Below are positions 27,603 through 43,673 of a DNA stretch of 64,000 bases, piece after piece (within the stretch, counting starts at the first letter, position 1; every line of letters begins with the position of its first letter). Position numbers and translations under genes: made by a program. Source of the DNA: an uncultured bacterium (lineage in GTDB: Bacteria; Verrucomicrobiota; Kiritimatiellia; RFP12; UBA1067); assembly GCA_902799955.1 (NCBI GenBank), contig CADCCQ010000004.1:22812-86811 (forward strand). Direction: 5' to 3'. Under the pieces are notes generated by a model. The model made no database searches. It was given only the letters and a program-made list of their open reading frames with translations, and had not been told where the DNA came from.

Positions 27603-27791
27603 GAAATGCGATCTCCGCCGCTTTCCTAAACAACTCTGCGAAACAGTCCCGACCAACAGTTCACAAAAATTTCCGCCGCACCCTCAACGGACCATCTTCA
27701 AAGTTGTCAAGGTTGTTTCCTATTGCCAATACACCCTAGGTTTATGACCGAGATGCGCCCTTTTACATAAATAAATCCCCCAAATCCACTC

Positions 27792-27821
27792 TTGCCTTTT
27801 AGAGGGATCTTGTGATATAAT
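27792..27821 (+). promoter_or_regulatory. Promoter of the SUMF1-fold gene (copy 2)
   Basis: TTGCCT (27792-27797), 18 bases, extended -10 TGATATAAT ending at 27821. The 19-mer CCCCCAAATCCACTCTTGC just before and into the -35 is identical to that of copy 1. Confidence 0.65.
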
Positions 27822-27827
27822 TTTCGT

Positions 27828-27935
27828 GTTCTGCTGAAGGGCGGGTAATGCCGCCTTGACGCAGGGCGCTAGATTTCCCGCGTGGGAATTGGTAGAACGT
27901 GTGCCTCGCGTCCACCGCAAATAAAGGGAAAAGCG
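27828..27935 (+). promoter_or_regulatory. Structured 5' leader of the SUMF1-fold gene
   Basis: About 107 untranslated bases. Hairpins: GGCGG-gtaatg-CCGCC and TTCCC-GCGT-GGGAA. The segment GGGAATTGGTAGAACG resembles a tRNA-Leu D-arm but no full tRNA fold can be drawn. The element order is shared with 26018-26108 while the first hairpin has different paired bases, which hints at a conserved structure. AAAGGG near the end serves as the ribosome binding site. Confidence 0.45.
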
Positions 27936-28688
27936 ATGATGAAGCCCTCAATGAAGAAATACATTGTTGCCGCATTTGTTGCGGCGAGCATGACCACTGT
28001 GTATGCACAGTCGGCAGTTCGCGATACTGGCAACATCGCGGACGCCTATACTGGCGCGTCCCGTGAGAGGCGACTTAAAAAGGCCGTTTCGAATATCATC
28101 AACAGCATGGTTGCGATTCCCGGCAAGAACTTCAAAATGGGGAAGTACGAAGTTACGCAAGAACAGTGGGAAGCGGTTATGGGCGAGAATCCGTCTGACT
28201 TTAAAGCTCCTAATAATCCAGTGGAGAATGTTTCCTGGGAGGACTGCAAGAAGTTTCTGGAGAAGTTGAACTCCATGCCAGAAGTGAAGAAGTCTGGACT
28301 GACGTTCCGCCTTCCGACGGAAAAGGCGTGGGAATACGCCTGCCGTGCGGGATCGACAGGTGATTACTGCAAGCTTGCTGATGGAACGGAGATCACGAAG
28401 GGCACACAGGGTGAAGTGGCGTGGTATGAAGACAACAGCGGGAAAAAGACACACCCTGTCGGACAGAAGAAGCCGAATGCGTTTGGCCTCTACGACATGC
28501 ATGGAAACGTATGGGAATGGTGTGAGGACTTGTATCAGGCCGGCAGTCCTACGCGCGTGTTCCGGGGCGGCAGCTGGAAAGACAGGTCCGGGATCTGCGC
28601 GGCAGGCGTTCGGAGCTACTTCTACCCCGACTTCCGCGAAGGCTACCTTGGCTTCCGCCTTGCGGCCACCCAGAATGTGAACCGGTAA
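27936..28688 (+). CDS. Secreted SUMF1/FGE-fold (C-type-lectin-like) protein
   Basis: 250 residues. A signal peptide (1-24, cleavage after VYA) and a short helical spacer lead into a sulfatase-modifying-factor domain (58-243): IPGKNFKMGKYEVTQEQWEA, NPVENVSWEDCKKF, FRLPTEKAWEYACRAGS, AFGLYDMHGNVWEW, and a C-terminal RGGSWKDRSG...LGFRLA block (210-243). The catalytic cysteines of true formylglycine-generating enzymes are not evident and no sulfatase is nearby, so a binding role is more likely. The C-terminal block is the part diversified in SUMF1-fold targets of diversity-generating retroelements. GC is lower than in core genes. An upstream in-frame ATG (27882) lies inside the leader and lacks an SD. 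Confidence 0.8.
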   Translation: MMKPSMKKYIVAAFVAASMTTVYAQSAVRDTGNIADAYTGASRERRLKKAVSNIINSMVAIPGKNFKMGKYEVTQEQWEAVMGENPSDFKAPNNPVENVSWEDCKKFLEKLNSMPEVKKSGLTFRLPTEKAWEYACRAGSTGDYCKLADGTEITKGTQGEVAWYEDNSGKKTHPVGQKKPNAFGLYDMHGNVWEWCEDLYQAGSPTRVFRGGSWKDRSGICAAGVRSYFYPDFREGYLGFRLAATQNVNR

Positions 28689-28708
28689 AGCAGGCAAGGG
28701 CGAGCGGC

Positions 28709-28738
28709 GGACGAAAGCGTCCCGCGCGGACGCGCGGG
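28709..28738 (+). promoter_or_regulatory. Overlapping GC hairpins just after the SUMF1-fold gene
   Basis: GGACG-AAAG-CGTCC (28709-28722) overlaps CCCGCGC-GGAC-GCGCGGG (28721-28738, 7-bp stem, 4-base loop). A short GC-rich stem with a tetraloop just after the variable block is a known requirement for retargeting in diversity-generating retroelements; here it may simply be an mRNA 3' structure. Confidence 0.4.
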
Positions 28739-28796
28739 TTCGCGGAGCGAAAGCCGACCATCCACTCACCCGTAAAACCCTTCGTTTATTCAAGCC

Positions 28797-28827
28797 CTTG
28801 TGGGGACACTCCCCGCAAGTACTTTTT
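28797..28827 (+). terminator. Rho-independent-type terminator after the SUMF1-fold gene
   Basis: CTTGTGGGGA (28797-28806) pairs with TCCCCGCAAG (28810-28819, one G-T pair) around CAC, followed by TACTTTTT. The stem overlaps the left copy of the 20-bp inverted repeat. Confidence 0.5.
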
Positions 28828-29064
28828 GACAGGAAATCAACGGGGTGCGACCACGTTTTTGACAGACATTTGCGTCGCTCGCCACACATTTTTGACAGGC
28901 GATATTGTAGAACCCTTGTGCGGCCCCATTGCAAGAGCTTTGCAATATATCTCATAAACAAGCAAAACAATTACAGTTTTTGTTGATTTTCTTTGGTTGA
29001 GAATTTTCCGCAGAGAATTCTCATTTTCAGTTTCCGGCTTGTGTTTGCGGGGAGTGTCCCCACA
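28799..29064. mobile_element. MITE- or REP-like segment bounded by a 20-bp perfect inverted repeat
   Basis: TGTGGGGACACTCCCCGCAA (28799-28818) recurs exactly inverted at 29045-29064. Each copy is itself nearly palindromic. The interior is AT-rich and non-coding. It holds the TTTTTGACAG repeats, an inverted repeat ATTGCAA/TTGCAAT (28928-28946) and the palindrome GAGAATTCTC (29013-29022). No target-site duplication is evident. Confidence 0.5.
28823..28898 (+). repeat. Three direct repeats of TTTTTGACAG, exactly 33 bp apart
   Basis: Copies start at 28823, 28856 and 28889. Read on the minus strand they are CTGTCAAAAA. The outermost plus-strand copy ends in GACA. Spacing and number mirror the repeats at 27512-27602 on the other side of the SUMF1-fold gene, but the core sequence differs. 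Confidence 0.75.
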
Positions 29065-29089
29065 GAAGGGGGAGTGGTTTGCGACATAA

Positions 29090-29251
29090 TCTAACTATTG
29101 TGTCGGCCACAACCGGTTCCGCCTGTCCATCGAGCTTGACGCCGTGACGAACAACTGCGTTCTCGCGGGGTTCTTTGTCGACGCCAAAGAGAACGGGGCG
29201 CAGGAGCGCGAAGAGGTTGAATTCGCCGTGGGCTGGGACAGCGGCGAGTGA
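29090..29251 (+). pseudogene. Possible 3' remnant of a protein-coding gene
   Basis: A 53-codon open stretch with gene-like codon use (GC-rich third positions) reads SNYCVGHNRFRLSIELDAVT at its start and ends EEVEFAVGWDSGE before TGA. It has no start codon or ribosome binding site and begins just after a TAA. It looks like the C-terminus of a protein whose 5' part was lost at the inverted-repeat element. No family is recognised. Confidence 0.35.
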
Positions 29252-29274
29252 GTCTGCCAATTTTTGCCTAGTAA

Positions 29275-33974
<4,700 letters not shown>

Positions 33975-33977
33975 GAC

Positions 33978-35126
33978 ATGCTGAATCCAGACGAATACAG
34001 CGGCGCGACGTTCGACAGCCGCAAGGTGGAGCCCGGCATGCTCTTCATAGCCGTGAAGGGCGAGAAGGTCGACGGGCACGACTTCATCCCGCAGGCGCTG
34101 GAGAGGGGCGCGGCGGGGGTCGTCGACGGCTACGGGGAGCTCGACGAATACGCGAAGGCGCGCAGGGACGCGCTCCGCGCTAAGGTCGTCGGCGTCACCG
34201 GGTCCGCCGGGAAGACGACGACGAAGGAGCTCCTGAAGGCGTTCCTCTCGGGCGTCGGGACCGTCCACGCCACCGCCGAGAACTTCAACAACCACCTCGG
34301 CCTCCCGGTGACGATCCTCAACACGCCGCTCGACGCGGACTTCCTCGTGCTGGAGATGGGCACGAACCACCCCGGGGAGATAGCGCACCTCTGCGACGTC
34401 GCGAGGCCGGACGCCGGGCTCGTCACGAACATCGGCACGGCGCACATAGAGTTCTTCGGCGACAGGGACGGCATCGCCAGGGAGAAGGGCGTCCTCCTGG
34501 AGAGGGCGCGGGACTTCGGCGTGGTGTCGTCCGCCAACGACAAGATCGGCATCCTGCGCTCGATGTGCCGGGGCGAGCTGGTGGCGGCGGACCCGTCGCC
34601 GCGGTGGCTCGCCGAGGTGATGGCGGAGGTCCTGCCCGGGGCGCACAACGTCTCCAACGCCGCGCTGGCGTTCGCCGTCGCGGAGCGCTTCGGGGCGACG
34701 CGCGAGGGCGCGGCCGCCGCGCTCGCGGGCTTTTCGCTGCCGGGCGCGCGGTGGCACAGGGTCGAGCGCTTCGGGTCGCTCTTCATCGACGACTCCTACA
34801 ACGCGAGCCCGGATTCCATGATCGCGGCGCTCAACGCGTTCGCGGAGATGCCGCGGAAGTGGAAGAGGCGAGTGGCGGTGCTCGGGGACATGCTGGAGCT
34901 GGGCGAGATGTCCGCGGAGCTGCACCGCAGGGTGTTCGCGCACGCCGCGTCGCTGGGGCTCGACGCCGTCGTCGCCGTTGGCGAGCGCGCGTCGCTCTGC
35001 GACGCCGACGAGCGCTTCCCGGACGTCGCCGCGCTCAGGGCCGAGCTGCCAAGGATCGTCGGCGAGGGGGGCGTGGCGCTCCTCAAGGCGTCGCACGGCA
35101 TGAAGCTGGGAAGCGTCCTGGAGTGA
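33978..35126 (+). CDS. murF: UDP-MurNAc-tripeptide--D-Ala-D-Ala ligase MurF
   Basis: 382 residues, shorter than the usual 450 or so. The N-terminal uridine-binding part is reduced (FDSRKVEPGMLFIAVKGEKV). The ATP loop is GVTGSAGKTTTKE (about 73-85), followed by NFNNHLGLPVTIL, EMGTNHPGEI and DDSYNASPDSM, all Mur-ligase signatures of the MurF branch. It adds D-Ala-D-Ala to the peptidoglycan precursor in the cytoplasm. It follows der after 3 bases in the same operon. Confidence 0.92.
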   Translation: MLNPDEYSGATFDSRKVEPGMLFIAVKGEKVDGHDFIPQALERGAAGVVDGYGELDEYAKARRDALRAKVVGVTGSAGKTTTKELLKAFLSGVGTVHATAENFNNHLGLPVTILNTPLDADFLVLEMGTNHPGEIAHLCDVARPDAGLVTNIGTAHIEFFGDRDGIAREKGVLLERARDFGVVSSANDKIGILRSMCRGELVAADPSPRWLAEVMAEVLPGAHNVSNAALAFAVAERFGATREGAAAALAGFSLPGARWHRVERFGSLFIDDSYNASPDSMIAALNAFAEMPRKWKRRVAVLGDMLELGEMSAELHRRVFAHAASLGLDAVVAVGERASLCDADERFPDVAALRAELPRIVGEGGVALLKASHGMKLGSVLE

Positions 35127-35136
35127 CGTGGGAAGG

Positions 35137-35165
35137 TTGCCAAATCCCGCAATTTTTTGTATAAT
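35137..35165 (+). promoter_or_regulatory. Sigma-70 promoter for the citrate synthase operon
   Basis: TTGCCA (35137-35142), 17 bases, TATAAT (35160-35165). The start codon lies 43 bases downstream. AT-rich spacer. Confidence 0.7.
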
Positions 35166-35207
35166 GTCTAATTCCCTGGTAAAAGGAAGAAGACAAAGAA
35201 AGAGCAG

Positions 35208-36563
35208 ATGATAGAAAAGCAGTGGCTAAAGAAGAAGGCCGAGGCGATACGCAGGGTTGACCACATCGACCCCGCGCTGTACCGCAAGTTCGGCGTGAAG
35301 AGGGGGCTGAGGAACGAGGACGGCTCCGGCGTCCTCGTCGGGCTCACCACCATCGGCAACGTGCATGGCTACGTCATGGACGAGGGCGAACGCTGTGCCG
35401 TTGAGGGCGAGCTCTACTACCGGGGCATAAACGTCAAGGACGTCGTTGCGGCCGACAGGCGCGAGCACCGCTTCGGATACGAGGAGGTCGCGTACCTCAT
35501 CCTGTTCGGGGATCTTCCCTCGGCGCGCGAGCTGGTGGACTGGAAGAACCGCATAGGCGAGTTCCGGCGCCTCTCCGACGGATTCAAGGAGAACGCGATA
35601 TTCAGCAACCCGTCGAAGGACATCATGAACGCCGTCGCGCGTGCGATCCTCTTTGCGTACGCGTTCGACGCCGAGGGCGCGCCGGACGACATAGCCCTGG
35701 AGAACTGCCTGGCGCAGTCCGTGGAGATGATCGGCGCGCTGCCGACGATCGCGGCGTACGCCTACCAGGCCAAGGCGCACTACCACTGCGGCGGGTCCCT
35801 GATGATCCGTAACCCCGACCCCAAGAAGTCCACGGCCGAGAACATCCTCTCGATGATCCGGGAGGACGGGCGCTACACTAAGCTCGAGGCGGAGACGCTC
35901 GACCTCGCGCTCATCCTGCACGCTGAGCACGGCGGCGGCAACAACTCCTCGTTCGTGACCCACGTCGTGACGAGCGCGTTCACCGACATATACTCCTCGC
36001 TCGCGGCGTCGGTGCTGTCGCTGAAGGGGTCCCGCCACGGCGGCGCGAACCTCCGCGTGATGCGGCAGATGGACGAGATCAAGGAGAAGGTCAAGGACTG
36101 GCGGAATCCGGACAAGGTCGCGGCTTACATGGAGAGGATCGTCGACCGCAAGGCCGGCGACGGGACGGGCCTCATATACGGCCTCGGGCACGCGGTCTAC
36201 ACGATATCCGACCCGCGCGCGCAGCTGCTGAAGCGCAAGGCCAGGGAGCTTGCCAAGGCGAAGGGGAAGCTGGACGAGATGCGCCTCTTCGAGACGATCG
36301 AGGAGCGCGGGCCGGACATCATCAGGTCGCGCCACCCGCGCGCCGAGGACATCTGCGCGAACGTGGACCTGTACTCCGGCTTCGTCTACGAGATGCTCGG
36401 GATACCGAAGGACCTCTACACGCCGCTCTTCGCGGTCGCGAGGTGCGTGAGCTGGTGCGCGCACCGCATGGAGGAGCTCGTCAACGCCGGGCCGATCATC
36501 CGCCCCGCGTACAAGCCGCTGTACCGCCCGAGGACGTACGTGCCGCTGAAGAACCGGAAGTAG
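35208..36563 (+). CDS. gltA: Citrate synthase
   Basis: 451 residues. Active-site segments LHAEHGGGNNSSF and GSRHGGANLRVM (about 243-280), GLGHAVYTISDPR (about 325-337) and DLYSGFVYEMLGI (about 388-400) carry the two histidines and the aspartate of the family. It condenses oxaloacetate with acetyl-CoA. A long N-terminal part and the NPDPKKSTAENILSM insert resemble the clade found in clostridia and PVC bacteria. A 2-methylcitrate synthase is possible but less likely. The TATAAT at 35160 is its promoter. Confidence 0.88.
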   Translation: MIEKQWLKKKAEAIRRVDHIDPALYRKFGVKRGLRNEDGSGVLVGLTTIGNVHGYVMDEGERCAVEGELYYRGINVKDVVAADRREHRFGYEEVAYLILFGDLPSARELVDWKNRIGEFRRLSDGFKENAIFSNPSKDIMNAVARAILFAYAFDAEGAPDDIALENCLAQSVEMIGALPTIAAYAYQAKAHYHCGGSLMIRNPDPKKSTAENILSMIREDGRYTKLEAETLDLALILHAEHGGGNNSSFVTHVVTSAFTDIYSSLAASVLSLKGSRHGGANLRVMRQMDEIKEKVKDWRNPDKVAAYMERIVDRKAGDGTGLIYGLGHAVYTISDPRAQLLKRKARELAKAKGKLDEMRLFETIEERGPDIIRSRHPRAEDICANVDLYSGFVYEMLGIPKDLYTPLFAVARCVSWCAHRMEELVNAGPIIRPAYKPLYRPRTYVPLKNRK

Positions 36564-36581
36564 TCGCAGGGAGGAGAACCA

Positions 36582-37181
36582 ATGGAGGGACGGAACATGA
36601 GAAAGGCAAAGGCGGAGCGCAGGACGCGCGAGACGGAGATAGAGGTGGAGCTGGACCTGGACGGGTCCGGCGAGGCGTCGGTGGACACCGGCATCGGGTT
36701 CTTCGACCACATGCTGGAGCTGTTCGCGCGCCACTCGCTCGTGGACCTGCGCGTCAAGGCGAAGGGCGACCTGCAGGTCGATTTCCACCACACCGTCGAG
36801 GACACGGGCCTCGTCATGGGCAAGGCCCTCGCGGAGGCCCTGGGCGACAGGCGCGGGATCGTCCGCTACGGCTTCGCGTCGATACCGATGGACGAGACGC
36901 TCTGCGAGGCGTCGGTCGACCTCGGCGGGCGGCCGTTCCTCGTGATGATCTCGCCGATGAAGCACGAGCGCGCCGGCGACTTCGACGTGAAGCTGGTCGA
37001 GGAGTTCTTCAGGGCGCTCAGCGTGGAGTCCAGGAGCGCGATACACGTGCGCCAGGTCTACGGCGACGAGGCCCACCACGTCTGCGAGGCCTTCTTCAAG
37101 GCGTACGCGCGGGCGATGCGCGCGGCCGTCGCCTTCGACCCGAGGGAGAGGGGCGTTCCGTCGTCCAAGGGGGTGATATGA
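36582..37181 (+). CDS. hisB: Imidazoleglycerol-phosphate dehydratase HisB
   Basis: 199 residues, single-domain form. The metal-binding motifs FFDHMLELFARHS (38-50), DFHHTVEDTG (66-75) and DEAHHVCEAFFKA (about 166-178) are intact. It catalyses the sixth step of histidine synthesis. GGAGGAG lies just before the ATG. The next gene, hisA, overlaps by four bases. Only these two his genes are here, so the pathway is split in this genome. Confidence 0.94.
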   Translation: MEGRNMRKAKAERRTRETEIEVELDLDGSGEASVDTGIGFFDHMLELFARHSLVDLRVKAKGDLQVDFHHTVEDTGLVMGKALAEALGDRRGIVRYGFASIPMDETLCEASVDLGGRPFLVMISPMKHERAGDFDVKLVEEFFRALSVESRSAIHVRQVYGDEAHHVCEAFFKAYARAMRAAVAFDPRERGVPSSKGVI

Positions 37182-37903
37182 CGATAATCCCGGCGATAGA
37201 CCTCAAGGGCGGCAGATGCGTCCGGCTCAGGCAGGGCAGGGCGGACGACGTGACGGTGTACGGCGACGACCCCGCCGCGCAGGCGAGGATATGGGCGGAC
37301 GAAGGCGGGCGCGAGCTGCACGTCGTGGACCTGGACGGCGCCTTCGACGGCGAGATGCGCCACGCGGAGGCGATCAAGGCGATAATCGGCGCGTTCCCCG
37401 GGCCCGTTGAGGTCGGCGGGGGGATACGCTCGATCGACGCCCTCAGGTCGGTGCTGGAATGCGGCGCGGCGCGCGCGATAATAGGCTCCGCCGCGCTCGA
37501 GGACCCCGAGTTCCTGTCCGCCGCGGTCGAGGAGTTCGGCGACAGGGTGGCGGTCGGCATCGACGCGCGCGACGGCTTCGTGCAGACGAAGGGCTGGGTG
37601 CACACGACCGACGTGAAGGCGACGGACCTCGCGGCGGCCGTCGCGAAGATCGGCGTGAAGACGATCATCTACACCGACACGGCGACAGACGGGATGCTGG
37701 CGGGGCCGAACCTCACGCAGATGGCGGCGATATGCGACGCCGCGCCGCAGTGCGACGTGACGGCGTCCGGCGGCGTCAGCTCGCCCTACGACATCGAGAA
37801 CCTGAAGGCGCTCGGCAGGCCCAACCTGCGCGCGGCGATCGTAGGCAAGGCGCTGTACGACGGGCGCACGACCCTGAAGGAGCTGGGCCGCGCCGCGCTG
37901 TAG
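37178..37903 (+). CDS. hisA: ProFAR isomerase HisA
   Basis: 241 residues, a full (beta/alpha)8 barrel: MTIIPAIDLKGGRCVRLRQG with the catalytic Asp8, GGGIRSID in the first phosphate site, YTDTATDGML with the second catalytic Asp, and TASGGVSSPYDI. It isomerises ProFAR in the fourth step of histidine synthesis. The ATG overlaps the hisB stop (ATGA). A longer in-frame reading inside hisB is a shadow. Confidence 0.94.
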   Translation: MTIIPAIDLKGGRCVRLRQGRADDVTVYGDDPAAQARIWADEGGRELHVVDLDGAFDGEMRHAEAIKAIIGAFPGPVEVGGGIRSIDALRSVLECGAARAIIGSAALEDPEFLSAAVEEFGDRVAVGIDARDGFVQTKGWVHTTDVKATDLAAAVAKIGVKTIIYTDTATDGMLAGPNLTQMAAICDAAPQCDVTASGGVSSPYDIENLKALGRPNLRAAIVGKALYDGRTTLKELGRAAL

Positions 37904-37959
37904 CTAAAGGGAGCTTTCCACAACCACGAAATCCACAATCTTAGGAGACCACAGGACAA

Positions 37960-41871
<3,912 letters not shown>

Positions 41872-41902
41872 TCCAGAACCATACAGGAGAAGAACACAGA
41901 AG

Positions 41903-43666
41903 ATGAAGAAGTTCCTTAGCGCAAACGAGGCCGTCGCGCACGCCGCGGCCCAGGCCGGGTGCGTCGTCGCCTCGGCATACCCGGGCACACCCTCGACCGA
42001 GATACTCGAGAACATCGCGAAGTTCAAGGACACCGTCCGCTGCGAGTGGGCGGTGAACGAGAAGGTGGCGATGGAGACCGCGATAGGCGCGTCGATGGCC
42101 GGCGCGCGCGCGCTCACCGCGATGAAGCACGTCGGGCTCAACGTCGCGATGGACCCGCTGATGACGTTCACCTTCGTCGGCGCGACCGGCGGCATGGTCG
42201 TCGTCTCCGCGGACGACCCCGGCATGCACTCCTCGCAGAACGAGCAGGACAACCGCAACCTCGCGAAGTTCGCCCGCGCCGCGCTGCTCGAGCCCTCCGA
42301 CAGCCAGGAGGCGTACGACATGACGCTCGCGGCGTTCGACATCTCCGAGAAGTTCCGCGTCCCGGTGCTCATCCGCCTCACGACGCGCACGAGCCACTCG
42401 TCCTCGCTCGTCGAGCTCGGCGACTTCAATCCGAAGCCCCACGACCTCATACCGTACGTGAAGGACATCACGCGCACCATCCCGGTGCCGATGTTCGCGC
42501 GCCGCCAGCGCCTCGCCGCGCAGGAGCGCACCGCCGCGATGGAGGCCGCATCCGCGGCCTCGCCGCTGAACCGCGTTGAGAAGGGGCGGACCGACTTCGG
42601 GTTCGTCACCTCCGCAGTCGCGTACCAGTACGTGAAGGAGATATTCCCGGAGTTCTCGATATTGAAGCTCGGCTGGACGAATCCGCTGCCGAAGCAACTC
42701 GTCCGCGACTTCGCGGCGTCCGTGGAGAGGCTTGTCGTCGTGGAGGAGCTCGATCCGTTCATGGAGGACCAGATCCGCGCCATGGGAATCAAGGTCGAGG
42801 ACCACAAGACGGAGCTTAATATGCTGGAGCTGAACGCGGACCGCGTGCAGAACCTCCGCCACGAGCTGATTGGCGACGTTGACGAGGCGGCCGCCCCATC
42901 CGCCGCCGGAGACCTGCCGACGCGTCCGCCGGTCCTCTGCGCGGGATGCGGGCACCGCGGCGTGTTCTACGTCCTCTCCAAGCTGAAGGCCACCGTGACG
43001 GGCGACATCGGCTGCTACACGCTCGGCGCGTTCCCCCCGCTGAACGCGATGGACTCGACGATATGCATGGGCGCCTCGATCGGCAACGCGGCGGGCATGA
43101 AGAAGGCGGGGCTGAAGGGGCGCATCTGCGCGGTTCTCGGCGACTCCACGTTCTTCCACTCCGGCATGACCGGAATCCTCTCCGCGCATTACAACGGAAC
43201 GCCCGTGACCACGGTCGTCCTCGACAACCGCATCACCGCGATGACCGGCCACCAGGACAACCCCGGCACCGGAAAGACGCTCGCCGGGGACCCCGCGCCC
43301 GTCACCGAGATCGGCGACATCGCGCGCGCAATGGGCTACAAGAAGGTCGTCAAGGTCTCCGCCGACGACCTTGGCGAGCTGGAGCGCGTGCTGACTGACG
43401 CGATGGACGGCGACGAGGGCGCGCTCATAATCGCGTACGCCCCGTGCCGCATCGCCGCGAAGCTCACCAAGGAGGGGCTTTGCGAGGTCGACCCCGAGAA
43501 GTGCAAGGCGTGCGGCGCGTGCTTCAAGATGGGCTGCCCCGCGATGACGCGCGGCAAGGAAGTCCGCCCCGGCGCATTCCAGATGGCGATCGACCCCAAT
43601 CTCTGCGCCGGATGCAAGCAGTGCTCTCAGGTCTGCAAGTTCGGTGCCATCAAGCGCGTGAGGTGA
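41903..43666 (+). CDS. iorA: Indolepyruvate ferredoxin oxidoreductase alpha subunit IorA
   Basis: 587 residues. A pyrimidine-binding domain (EAVAHAAAQAGCVVASAYPG) and a ThDP-binding domain (LCAGCGHRGVFY, GDIGCYTLG, GDSTFFHSG, DNRITAMTGHQ) are followed by two ferredoxin motifs: CKACGACFKMGCP and CAGCKQCSQVCKF. It oxidises aryl pyruvates from aromatic amino acids with reduction of ferredoxin, a trait of anaerobes. The beta subunit IorB is not next to it in this window. GGAGAAGAAC lies before the ATG. Confidence 0.93.
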   Translation: MKKFLSANEAVAHAAAQAGCVVASAYPGTPSTEILENIAKFKDTVRCEWAVNEKVAMETAIGASMAGARALTAMKHVGLNVAMDPLMTFTFVGATGGMVVVSADDPGMHSSQNEQDNRNLAKFARAALLEPSDSQEAYDMTLAAFDISEKFRVPVLIRLTTRTSHSSSLVELGDFNPKPHDLIPYVKDITRTIPVPMFARRQRLAAQERTAAMEAASAASPLNRVEKGRTDFGFVTSAVAYQYVKEIFPEFSILKLGWTNPLPKQLVRDFAASVERLVVVEELDPFMEDQIRAMGIKVEDHKTELNMLELNADRVQNLRHELIGDVDEAAAPSAAGDLPTRPPVLCAGCGHRGVFYVLSKLKATVTGDIGCYTLGAFPPLNAMDSTICMGASIGNAAGMKKAGLKGRICAVLGDSTFFHSGMTGILSAHYNGTPVTTVVLDNRITAMTGHQDNPGTGKTLAGDPAPVTEIGDIARAMGYKKVVKVSADDLGELERVLTDAMDGDEGALIIAYAPCRIAAKLTKEGLCEVDPEKCKACGACFKMGCPAMTRGKEVRPGAFQMAIDPNLCAGCKQCSQVCKFGAIKRVR

Positions 43667-43673
43667 CGACGTC

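Noticed and set aside
27870..27920. tRNA-Leu gene suggested by GGGAATTGGTAGAACG
   Set aside because: Only a D-arm-like piece is present; I could not form an acceptor stem, anticodon arm and T-arm with proper loops.
27936..28688. Active formylglycine-generating enzyme that would activate sulfatases
   Set aside because: No sulfatase is nearby and the catalytic cysteine pair of the enzyme is not evident; the protein is secreted and resembles binding-type SUMF1-fold proteins.
28823..28898. CRISPR-like array of TTTTTGACAG
   Set aside because: The repeated core is 10 bp only and no cas gene exists; the pattern fits transposon-end repeats better.
27948..28970. 340-residue minus-strand frame over the SUMF1-fold gene
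   Set aside because: It is antisense to a gene with clear family motifs and signal peptide; its own sequence shows no recognisable domain.
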